6,011 nt of DNA from NCBI GenBank assembly GCA_964420395.1, contig CAYQTJ010000190.1, positions 1 to 6,011 on the forward strand, given 5' to 3'. Of the stretch, positions 1-6,011 are shown piece after piece. Made by a program: the position numbers and the translations under genes. How positions within the stretch are numbered: the first letter of the stretch is position 1; every line of letters starts with the position of its first letter. The notes beneath the pieces are model-generated. The model made no database searches and was not told where the DNA came from. It worked only from the letters and a program-made list of their open reading frames with translations. The DNA is from CAVSZB01 sp964420395 (GTDB lineage: Bacteria; Krumholzibacteriota; Krumholzibacteriia; LZORAL124-64-63).

Positions 1-27
1 GGGGCGCGCCCCGTCGCAGCCGTGATC

Positions 28-53
28 CGGCCCGGCCTTGCGTGGCCGGGCCG
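28..53 (+). other. GC-rich hairpin in the leader upstream of aconitase
   Basis: Bases 28-37 (CGGCCCGGCC) pair perfectly with 44-53 (GGCCGGGCCG) around a 6-nt loop, TTGCGT. No T-run follows, so it is not a textbook intrinsic terminator. It ends 20 bases before the ribosome binding site of the aconitase. It could be the terminator or 3' end hairpin of a gene left of the window, or a structure in the aconitase 5' leader. The loop does not match the CAGUGN loop with bulged C of a eukaryotic iron-responsive element. Confidence 0.55.
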
Positions 54-73
54 CGGCGAGACGATCAGCCAGC

Positions 74-79
74 AAGGAG
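74..79 (+). promoter_or_regulatory. Ribosome binding site of the aconitase gene
   Basis: AAGGAG lies 7 bases before the ATG at 87. It decides the start. A GTG at 42 is in the same frame and would add 15 residues, but those residues (Arg/Pro-rich) have no counterpart in the family, and the GTG sits inside the loop of the 28-53 hairpin. Confidence 0.85.
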
Positions 80-86
80 TCGGACC

Positions 87-2360
87 ATGCGGATCGAGAC
101 CACCCCGGAGATGGTGCAGGGCGTCTACGCGCGGATGCGCGAGCGGCTGGAGGTCGTGCGCGGACGGCTGGGCAGGCCGCTGACGCTCGGGGAGAAGGTG
201 CTGTTCGGGCACCTCGACGACCCGGCGGGGCAGCCGCTGGCGCGCGGGGAGGCCACGCTCGCGCTGCGGCCCGACCGCGTCGCCATGCAGGACGCCACGG
301 CGCAGATGGCGATCCTGCAGTTCATGTCGGCGCGGATCCCCCGGACCGCCGTGCCGACCACGATCCACTGCGACCACCTCATCCGGGCCCACGCCGGCGC
401 GGCCGCCGACCGGCGGGTCGCGGAGGACGAGAACCGCGAGGTGTACGACTTCCTGCGCACCGCCGCGGCCCGCTACGGCATGGGCTTCTGGCAGCCCGGC
501 TCCGGCATCATCCACCAGGTCATCCTCGAGAACTACGCCTTCCCCGGCGGGCTGATCATCGGCACCGACAGCCACACCCCCAACGCCGGCGGGCTCGGCA
601 TGGTGGCCTGCGGCGTGGGCGGGGCCGACGCGGTGGACGTCATGGTGGGGATGCCCTGGGAGGTCAAGCACCCGCGGATGATCGGCGTGAAGCTGACCGG
701 CGAGCTCAACGGCTGGACGTCGCCCAAGGACGTGATCCTGAAGGTGTGCGAGATCCTGACCACCAAGGGGGGCACCAACGCCATCGTGGAGTACTTCGGG
801 CCGGGGGTGCGCGCGATCTCCTGCACCGGCAAGGCGACCGTGGCCAACATGGGGGCCGAGCACGGCGCCACGACCAGCCTGTTCCCCTACGACGAGCGCA
901 TGGGCGCCTACCTGCGCGCCACCGGGCGCGCCGCCCTCGCCGATCTCGCCGAGGCCAACCCCGACCTGCTCGCCGCCGATCCCGAGGTCGCGCGGGAGCC
1001 GGCGAAGTACTACGACCGCGTGGTCGAGATCGACCTGACGACGCTCGAGCCGCACGTCGTCGGCCCGCACACCCCCGATCTGGCGCGGCCGGTGAGCCGG
1101 CTGGGCGAGGACGCGCGGCGCGAGGGGTGGCCGGTCGAGTTGCGCTACGCGCTGATCGGTTCCTGCACGAACTCGTCGTACGAGGACATCGGGCGGGCCG
1201 CCGACGTGGCCCGCCAGGCGCGCGCGAAAGGGCTGCAGATGCGCACCCCGCTCATGGTGACGCCCGGCTCCGACATGATCTACGAGACCATCCGGCGGGA
1301 CGGCCAGCTGGCCGATCTCGAGGCGGTGGGGGCGGTCGTGCTGGCCAACGCCTGCGGCCCGTGCATCGGCCAGTGGCAGCGCGACGACGTGAAGAAGGGC
1401 GAGCGCAACAGCATCCTCACCTCCTTCAACCGGAACTTCCCGCGCCGCAACGACGGCAGCCCGGACACGTTCGCCTTCATCGGCAGCCCTGAGGTGGTCG
1501 TGGCCTACGCCCTGGCGGGGCGGCTCGACTTCAATCCCCTCACCGACGCGCTGGAGAACGGGCGCGGCGAGCGGGTGACGCTCGACGTCCCGGCGCGGGT
1601 CGACGAACTGCCGCGGCGCGGCTTCGCGCCGGGGATGGGCGGCTACGTCGCGCCTCCGGCCGACGGCACGGGGGTGGCGGTGAGCGTCAGCCCGGACAGC
1701 GACCGGCTGGCGCTGCTCGAGCCGTTCGCGGCCTGGGACGGCCGCGACTTCAGCGAACTGCCGCTGCTGCTCAAGGCGAAGGGCAAGTGCACCACCGACC
1801 ACATCTCCGCGGCCGGGCCGTGGCTGAAGTACCGCGGCCACCTCGACCGGATCAGCGACAACATGTTCCTGGGCGCGGCCAACGCCTTCACCGGCGAGGC
1901 CGGCCGGACGCGCAACCTGCTCACCGGCGAGACCGGGCTGCCGGTGCCGGCGGTGGCGCGCGCCTACAAGGCGGCCGGATTGCGCTGGGTGGTCGTGGGG
2001 GACGAGAACTACGGCGAGGGATCGAGCCGCGAGCACGCGGCCATGTCGCCGCGGCTCCTCGGGGCCGCGGCGGTGATCACCCGCAGTTTCGCGCGCATCC
2101 ACGAGACCAACCTCAAGAAGCAGGGCATCCTGCCGCTCACGTTCGCCGATCCGGCCGACTACGCGAAGGTGCGCGAGGACGACCGGATCTCGATCACCGG
2201 GCTGGCCGGGCTCGCGCCGGGCGAGCCGCTGACCGCGGTGCTGGCCCACGACGACGGGACGCGCGAGGCCTGCCCGGTCCGGCACACCCTCACCGCCGAG
2301 CAGATCGCCTGGTTCCGGGCCGGTTCGGCCCTCAACCGGATCCGGCAAGTCCGCGGCTAA
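87..2360 (+). CDS. acn: Aconitate hydratase, mitochondrial type
   Basis: This 757-residue cytoplasmic enzyme interconverts citrate and isocitrate through cis-aconitate in the TCA cycle, using a [4Fe-4S] cluster. The three cluster cysteines are visible: Cys360 in IGSCTNSS, and Cys423 and Cys426 in ANACGPCIGQW. Their 63- and 3-residue spacing matches mitochondrial aconitase (Cys358/421/424 in the pig enzyme). Active-site motifs are also present: HCDHLI (His97), GTDSHT (Asp161-Ser162-His163), CTTDHISAAGPW with Arg583 just after it, and GEGSSREH (Ser646, Ser647, Arg648). The large N-terminal aconitase domain (about residues 50-490) is followed by a linker and the swivelling C-terminal domain (about 565-700). 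Length and motifs match the mitochondrial type (about 755 residues mature), not the ~890-residue AcnA/IRP1 type or AcnB. No key residue is missing and there is no frameshift. The start is set by AAGGAG at 74-79; the stop is TAA. The sensor gene follows 109 bases downstream on the same strand, with a strong hairpin between. Confidence 0.97.
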   Translation: MRIETTPEMVQGVYARMRERLEVVRGRLGRPLTLGEKVLFGHLDDPAGQPLARGEATLALRPDRVAMQDATAQMAILQFMSARIPRTAVPTTIHCDHLIRAHAGAAADRRVAEDENREVYDFLRTAAARYGMGFWQPGSGIIHQVILENYAFPGGLIIGTDSHTPNAGGLGMVACGVGGADAVDVMVGMPWEVKHPRMIGVKLTGELNGWTSPKDVILKVCEILTTKGGTNAIVEYFGPGVRAISCTGKATVANMGAEHGATTSLFPYDERMGAYLRATGRAALADLAEANPDLLAADPEVAREPAKYYDRVVEIDLTTLEPHVVGPHTPDLARPVSRLGEDARREGWPVELRYALIGSCTNSSYEDIGRAADVARQARAKGLQMRTPLMVTPGSDMIYETIRRDGQLADLEAVGAVVLANACGPCIGQWQRDDVKKGERNSILTSFNRNFPRRNDGSPDTFAFIGSPEVVVAYALAGRLDFNPLTDALENGRGERVTLDVPARVDELPRRGFAPGMGGYVAPPADGTGVAVSVSPDSDRLALLEPFAAWDGRDFSELPLLLKAKGKCTTDHISAAGPWLKYRGHLDRISDNMFLGAANAFTGEAGRTRNLLTGETGLPVPAVARAYKAAGLRWVVVGDENYGEGSSREHAAMSPRLLGAAAVITRSFARIHETNLKKQGILPLTFADPADYAKVREDDRISITGLAGLAPGEPLTAVLAHDDGTREACPVRHTLTAEQIAWFRAGSALNRIRQVRG

Positions 2361-2393
2361 AGTCGCTGCGCCGCAAGTCGATACCCCCCTGAA

Positions 2394-2428
2394 GCGGGCG
2401 CCGCCGGGACGCACCGGCGGCCGCCCGC
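2394..2428 (+). terminator. Strong GC hairpin after aconitase, probable terminator
   Basis: Left arm 2394-2407 pairs with right arm 2414-2428 over 14 base pairs, broken only by a single bulged C at 2422. The loop is 6 nt, GACGCA. It starts 33 bases after the aconitase stop codon and ends 23 bases before the next ribosome binding site. There is no downstream T-run, so it may be a GC-only terminator, an RNase-blocking 3' end, or a structure in the leader of the sensor gene. The stem is visible in the sequence; the terminator role is inferred from its position. Confidence 0.55.
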
Positions 2429-2451
2429 GGTCCGCCCCGTCGACGGATTGC

Positions 2452-2459
2452 AGGAGGGA
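2452..2459 (+). promoter_or_regulatory. Ribosome binding site of the sensor kinase gene
   Basis: AGGAGGGA precedes the ATG at 2470 by 10 bases (12 from the AGGAGG core, slightly long). It supports that start. The encoded N-terminus is a good signal peptide, which fits the same choice. Confidence 0.75.
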
Positions 2460-2469
2460 TATCGCCCCC

Positions 2470-2550
2470 ATGTCGAGCAGCCCCGGGCTCACGCGTACGG
2501 CCCTGTTGACCCTCTGCGTGCTGCTGGGCGCGGCCGCGCCCGGCGCGGCG
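2470..2550 (+). other. Signal peptide of the sensor kinase
   Basis: Residues 1-27 show a short polar start with Arg9, a hydrophobic core at about 10-23 (ALLTLCVLLGAAA) and a small-residue end (PGAA), then LSPDRAVTQ. Cleavage is likely after Ala27. Cys16 is within the core and its context (LLTLC) is a poor lipobox, so lipoprotein processing is unlikely. It implies that the propeller region is exported. Confidence 0.75.
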
Positions 2551-5500
2551 CTGTCGCCCGATCGCGCCGTGACGCAGTACGTGCACGACGCCTGGGGCGT
2601 GCGCGAGGGGCTGCCGCAGGACATGGCGTCGTCGTTCGCGCAGACCGCCGACGGCCACGTCTGGATCGGCTCCCAGGAGGGGCTGGCCCGGTTCGACGGG
2701 CTCGCCTTCGCCCTGTTCAACCGGCGGAGCGATCCCCCCCTGAACTCCCTGCGCATCCAGTGCCTGCAGCCCGGGCGGCAGGGGGACCTCTGGATCGGCA
2801 CGTACCAGGGGCTGGTCCGCCTGCGGGCGGGCGCCTTCACGATGCTGGACGGGAACGCGCAGTTGCGCGACCTGGCGATCGGTGCCCTGGCCCTCGACGG
2901 CGCCGGGGCGCTGCTCGTGGGGACGGCCCGCGGGCTGTTCCGCGTGGCCGGGGGCGGGGACCGGGTCGAGCGCGTCCCGCTCGGCCCGGGCGCGACGCAG
3001 GTCGCGGTCACGGCGCTGGCGGTGGATCCGTCCGGCGCGGTCTGGATCGGGACGAACGACGGCCTGCTGCGGCGCGAAGGGGCGACCGTGCAGCGCTTCG
3101 GCCCGGCCGACGGACTGCCCGACGCGACCGTCCGCTCCCTGGCCTTCGCTCCCGACGGCGTGCTCTGGATCGGCACGCAGGGCGGGCTGGCCTGCCGCCG
3201 GCAGGGGGTCCTGCAGGTCTACGGCCGCGACGACGGCCTGCCGGGCGAGGTCATCTCCGCGCTCGCGCCCGGGCGCGACGGCGACGTCTGGGTCGGCACG
3301 GAGGGGGAGGGGCTGGGGCTGATCCGGGGGGGGCGCCCCGTGTCGGCCCGGACCGGCGGTCCCCTCGACACCGCGGCGATCCAGGCGCTGCTGCATTCGC
3401 CGGACGGGGACCTCTGGGTCGGGACCTTCGGCGACGGCGTGCACCGCCTGCGCGAGGGACTGTTCACCACCCTCTCCGCCTCGGAGGGCCTGGGCGACGA
3501 CACGGTCACGGCCGTCCTGCAGACCCGCGACGGCGCGCTGTGGGTGGGCGGAAGGGCACAGGGGCTCACCCGCCTGCGCGATGGCCGGGTCGAGGTGCTG
3601 GGGCGGGAGGCGGGATTGCCGAACGATTTCGTCTCGAGCCTCTACGAGGACCGCGACGGCACGCTCTGGGTCGGCACCAACAGCCACCTGTTCCGCTACG
3701 AAGGCGGACGATTCCGGGTCTTCCGCGACCTCGACGGAGCGACGATCGACCAGGTGCGCTGCATGCTGCAGGATCGCGCCGGCGATCACTGGTTCGGCAC
3801 GCGGCGGTCCGGCCTGCACCGGCTGCACGCCGGACGGCTGAGCCGCTATACCACCGCCGACGGCCTGCCGAGCGACGTGGTCTGGGGCGGTCTCGTCGAG
3901 GACCGCGAAGGGGTGATCTGGGCCGGCACCGAGGGGGGCGTGGGCCGCCTGCGCGCGGGGCGCGTGGAGGGGCCCGACGCGATACGCGGACTGCCGACGA
4001 AGGTCGTGCTGGCGATGCACCTGGACGCCGACGGCGACGTCTGGATCGGCACCATGGACGGCCTCGTGCGCCACCACAACGGCCGCTTCTTCGCCTACGG
4101 CGCCGGCGACGGCCTGTTCGACAGCCTCGTGCTGGCCATCGTCGAGGACGACCGCGGCTCGTTCTGGTTCGGGTGCAACCGGGGGGTGTTCCGCGTCGGC
4201 CACGCCGACCTCGACGCCTTCGCCGCCGGGCTCCTCGACACGCTGACCTGCGACGTCTACGGCCGCGATGACGGCATGAAGACCGCCGAGTGCAACGGCG
4301 CCACCCATCCGCCGGCCACGCGGGACCGCGACGGCCGCGTCTGGTTCGCCACGAACGATGGCGTGACCGCCGTCGATCCGCGGGCGGCCGCCGCCACGCC
4401 GCCGTTCCCGCGTCTGGTCATCGACCGGGCCGTCGTCTCCGGCCGGCGCGCGGACCTGGCGCGTCCCCTGCGCGCGCCGCCCGGCAGCGGCGACCTCGAG
4501 TTCCACTACGGCGCCGCCAGCCCCCGGCACGCGGACCGCGTCCGCTTCCGCTACCGGCTCGAGGGATACGACGACGGGTGGCAGGTCGCCGGCGGCCGGC
4601 GCGCGGCCTACTACACCAATATCCCGCCGGGCCGCTACCGCTTCACCGTCCAGGCGAGCAACATCCGGGGCGAGTTCGGCGGCGCGGTGCAGGCCTACGC
4701 TTTCTCCCTGCGGCCACACCTGTACGAGTCGTGGCCCTTCCGCGGCGCCGTCGCGGCCGCCCTGCTCGCGGGCGTGATGACGCTGTTCCGCTGGCGGGTG
4801 CGCCAGGTCCGCCGCCGCGCGGACGAGCTGGCGCGTCTCGTTCAGGAGCGCACCCGGGAGCTGCAGGACGCCAAGGAGGAGGCCGAGCGGGCCACGCGGG
4901 CGCGCGGCGAGTTCCTGGCCCAGATGAGCCACGAGATCCGCACACCGATGAACGGCATCATCGGGATGACGCGACTGGCGCTCGAGACCGCGCGCGAGGA
5001 GGAGCGTCAGGAGTACCTGGGCATCGTGGAGGGCTCGGCCCATTCGCTGCTCGATCTCATCAACGATATCCTCGACCTCTCCAAGATCGACGCCGGCCAG
5101 TTCGAGCTGGTTCGGGAGCCGTTCGATCCGCGCCGCTGCCTGCAGGAGGCGCTGCAGCCGGTGGCGCTGCGGGCGCGGGAGAAGGGGATCGCGCTGCGCT
5201 GCGAGACGGCGCCCGGCGTGCCGGCGGCGCTGGTCGGCGACGAGGTGCGCCTGCGGCAGGTCCTGATCAACCTGGTCGGCAACGCGGTGAAGTTCACCGA
5301 CGCCGGCGAAATCGTGGCGAGCGTGGCGCCGGCGGCGGCGCCGGATGACCCCGGCGGCGTGGAGCTCCGCTTCGCCGTCCGCGACACCGGGATCGGCATC
5401 CCGGCCGACCAGCTGCCCCACGTGTTCGAGGCGTTTCGGCAGGTGACAGGCAAGGCGCACCAGCGGCCGGGCGGCACCGGGCTGGGCCTGTCGATCTCCA

Positions 5501-6011
5501 CCCGCCTCGTGGCCGCCATGGGGGGCGAGCTGCGCGTGGAGAGCGAGCCGGGACGGGGCACCACCTTCTTCTTCACCTGCCCATTCCCCGTGGCCGACCC
5601 GTCCGCGCTCGCGCCGGCGGAACCGGGCTCCGCGCCGGCCCCCGCGGCGTCGGCGCGCGGCGCCCGCGCCGCGGCCGGGCTTCGGGTGCTCGTGGCCGAG
5701 GACAACGCCGTCAACCAGCTGCTGATGCGGCGGCTGCTTGAGAAGGCGGGGCACGGGGTGGTCATCGCCGACAACGGCCGGGCGGCGCTGGAGGCCTGCG
5801 CGCGGGAGGACTTCGACCTCGTGCTGATGGACGTGCAGATGCCGGTGATGGACGGCCTCGAGGCGACCGCCGAGCTGCGTCGCCGCGAAGCCGGCACCGG
5901 ACGGCGCGTCCCGGTGATCGCGCTCACGGCCCACGCCATGGCCGACGACCGCGAGCGCTGCCTGGCCGCCGGCATGGATAGCTACGTGGCCAAGCCGGTC
6001 GAGCCGCGCCG
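2470..6011 (+). CDS. Hybrid sensor histidine kinase with double beta-propeller sensor (3' end outside window)
   Basis: The frame is open from the ATG at 2470 to the window edge: 1180 codons with no stop. It encodes a membrane sensor that should bind a ligand in the periplasm and pass phosphate from a histidine to a receiver aspartate. Order of parts: signal peptide (1-27); 14 propeller repeats (about 35-640); Y_Y_Y immunoglobulin-like domain (about 675-747); one membrane segment (about 755-775) followed by Arg-rich residues, as expected on the inside; a short coiled linker (about 776-810); HisKA (about 812-880) with phospho-acceptor His821 in SHEIRTPMNGIIG; HATPase (about 924-1039) with NLVGNAVKFT (Asn938), DTGIGI (972-977), the F-box around 984-990 and GGTGLGLSI (1001-1009); an Ala/Pro-rich linker (1041-1070); and a receiver domain from 1071 with Glu1077, Asp1078, phospho-acceptor Asp1121, Thr1153 and Lys1175. 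All catalytic residues are present. The layout matches Bacteroides hybrid two-component systems such as the BT4663 type. Whether an AraC-type DNA-binding or Hpt domain follows cannot be seen. Ligand unknown. Confidence 0.95.
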   Translation, partial: MSSSPGLTRTALLTLCVLLGAAAPGAALSPDRAVTQYVHDAWGVREGLPQDMASSFAQTADGHVWIGSQEGLARFDGLAFALFNRRSDPPLNSLRIQCLQPGRQGDLWIGTYQGLVRLRAGAFTMLDGNAQLRDLAIGALALDGAGALLVGTARGLFRVAGGGDRVERVPLGPGATQVAVTALAVDPSGAVWIGTNDGLLRREGATVQRFGPADGLPDATVRSLAFAPDGVLWIGTQGGLACRRQGVLQVYGRDDGLPGEVISALAPGRDGDVWVGTEGEGLGLIRGGRPVSARTGGPLDTAAIQALLHSPDGDLWVGTFGDGVHRLREGLFTTLSASEGLGDDTVTAVLQTRDGALWVGGRAQGLTRLRDGRVEVLGREAGLPNDFVSSLYEDRDGTLWVGTNSHLFRYEGGRFRVFRDLDGATIDQVRCMLQDRAGDHWFGTRRSGLHRLHAGRLSRYTTADGLPSDVVWGGLVEDREGVIWAGTEGGVGRLRAGRVEGPDAIRGLPTKVVLAMHLDADGDVWIGTMDGLVRHHNGRFFAYGAGDGLFDSLVLAIVEDDRGSFWFGCNRGVFRVGHADLDAFAAGLLDTLTCDVYGRDDGMKTAECNGATHPPATRDRDGRVWFATNDGVTAVDPRAAAATPPFPRLVIDRAVVSGRRADLARPLRAPPGSGDLEFHYGAASPRHADRVRFRYRLEGYDDGWQVAGGRRAAYYTNIPPGRYRFTVQASNIRGEFGGAVQAYAFSLRPHLYESWPFRGAVAAALLAGVMTLFRWRVRQVRRRADELARLVQERTRELQDAKEEAERATRARGEFLAQMSHEIRTPMNGIIGMTRLALETAREEERQEYLGIVEGSAHSLLDLINDILDLSKIDAGQFELVREPFDPRRCLQEALQPVALRAREKGIALRCETAPGVPAALVGDEVRLRQVLINLVGNAVKFTDAGEIVASVAPAAAPDDPGGVELRFAVRDTGIGIPADQLPHVFEAFRQVTGKAHQRPGGTGLGLSISTRLVAAMGGELRVESEPGRGTTFFFTCPFPVADPSALAPAEPGSAPAPAASARGARAAAGLRVLVAEDNAVNQLLMRRLLEKAGHGVVIADNGRAALEACAREDFDLVLMDVQMPVMDGLEATAELRRREAGTGRRVPVIALTAHAMADDRERCLAAGMDSYVAKPVEPR
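2572..4375 (+). repeat. 14 propeller repeats forming two seven-bladed domains
   Basis: The protein repeats a pattern of roughly DG-x-(V/L)-W-(I/V)-G-T-x-x-G-L-x-R about every 41-43 residues. The signature Trp falls at residues 65, 108, [149], 192, 233, 274, 316, 358, 400, 441, 484, 525, 566 and 625. Position 149 is Leu instead (ALLVGT). The last interval is 59 residues and contains the CNGATHPP stretch typical of the final blade in this family. Fourteen repeats equal two seven-bladed beta-propellers (Reg_prop type), the count known for Bacteroides hybrid sensors. The split into 1-7 and 8-14 is inferred from the count. Confidence 0.9.
4492..4710 (+). other. Y_Y_Y domain of the sensor kinase
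   Basis: Residues 675-747 start with DLEFHYGA and contain FRYRLEGYDDGW, YYTNIPPGRYRFTVQASN and a terminal FSLRP. This is the Ig-like module that links propellers to the membrane segment in this family, and in known members it takes part in dimerisation and signal transfer. The conserved Tyr residues and the PPG-x-Y-x-F motif are all visible. Confidence 0.9.
5680..6011 (+). other. Receiver domain of the sensor kinase, cut by the window edge
   Basis: Residues 1071-1180 form a nearly complete CheY-like fold. It begins LRVLVAEDNAVNQ (acidic pair Glu1077/Asp1078), then LMDVQMPVMDG (phospho-acceptor Asp1121), ALTAHAM (Thr1153) and AKPVEP (Lys1175). Only the last helix is missing. The sequence type (EDN-x-VNQ, MD-x-QMPVMDG) is that of hybrid-kinase receivers. 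An Ala/Pro-rich linker of about 30 residues separates it from the ATPase domain. Confidence 0.95.

Larger units (their letters stand above)
2361..2469. other. Intergenic gap between aconitase and the sensor gene
   Basis: This 109-bp stretch holds the 2394-2428 hairpin and the ribosome binding site at 2452-2459. I see no convincing -35/-10 pair, operator palindrome or small gene. If the sensor has its own promoter here, it does not resemble a sigma-70 consensus, or it lies within the 3' end of the aconitase gene. Confidence 0.6.

Noticed and set aside
1..12. Palindrome GGGGCGCGCCCC at the window edge
   Set aside because: It is self-complementary, but it is short, GC-only and cut off from its left context. 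Such palindromes are expected by chance at this base composition.
28..53. Iron-responsive element before aconitase
   Set aside because: The loop is TTGCGT, and there is no bulged C five pairs below a CAGUGN loop, so it does not meet the known pattern.
42..86. Upstream GTG start for the aconitase
   Set aside because: It adds 15 residues with no family match, has no ribosome binding site, and ignores the AAGGAG placed 7 bases before the ATG at 87.
38..1492. A 484-codon + strand frame overlapping the aconitase
   Set aside because: It is Arg/Ala/Gly/His-rich and lacks motifs, while the overlapping frame encodes a complete aconitase.
2361..2469. Sigma-70 promoter for the sensor gene
   Set aside because: No -35/-10 pair with reasonable spacing can be seen in this GC-rich gap.
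2448..5348. Open + strand frames at 2448-4271 and 4290-5348 overlapping the sensor
   Set aside because: They are in a different frame from the sensor, are Arg/Pro/Gly-rich and show no family motif. They are shadows of the gene starting at 2470.
2332..5934. A 1200-codon open frame on the - strand covering nearly the whole sensor gene
   Set aside because: It mirrors the sensor gene in a GC-rich sequence where stop codons are rare in several frames. Its repeats (such as ADPDVAV) are the antisense reading of the W-I-G-T blade motif, the composition is Arg/Ala/Gly/Pro-rich, and no domain is recognisable. The + strand frame has complete kinase and receiver motifs.

Overview
The window is very GC-rich (by eye about 70% or more) and holds two long genes, both on the + strand. 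An intact aconitate hydratase lies at 87-2360. A large hybrid two-component sensor starts at 2470 and runs off the right edge still open. The only non-coding stretches are the 86-bp leader before the aconitase and a 109-bp intergenic gap. Each contains one strong GC-only hairpin with a 6-nt loop.

The aconitase is of the mitochondrial type, not the long AcnA/IRP type or the AcnB type. The sensor has a signal peptide, a periplasmic double seven-bladed beta-propeller, a Y_Y_Y domain, one membrane segment, a histidine kinase core and a receiver domain. That design needs a periplasm, so the host is a Gram-negative (diderm) bacterium. High GC, mitochondrial-type aconitase and a propeller hybrid sensor together would fit GC-rich FCB-group candidate phyla, Acidobacteria-like or myxobacteria-like lineages. 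The window alone cannot decide between them, and it carries no rRNA, tRNA or mobile-element marker.

Layout: 1-86 is a leader with a 10-bp perfect hairpin at 28-53 and a clear ribosome binding site at 74-79. Aconitase follows at 87-2360. The gap 2361-2469 has a 14-bp hairpin at 2394-2428, probably a terminator or mRNA 3' end, then a ribosome binding site at 2452-2459. The sensor occupies 2470 to beyond 6011, with at least 1180 codons visible.

How they relate: the aconitase is a TCA-cycle housekeeping enzyme. The sensor resembles the propeller-type hybrid sensors best known from Bacteroidetes, where some members read out glycan breakdown products. The hairpin between the genes argues for separate transcription, and nothing in the sequence shows that the sensor regulates the aconitase. 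No mobile element, CRISPR array, RNA gene or clearly new system was seen. The most interesting item is the sensor itself: its ligand, its unseen C-terminus and its target genes.
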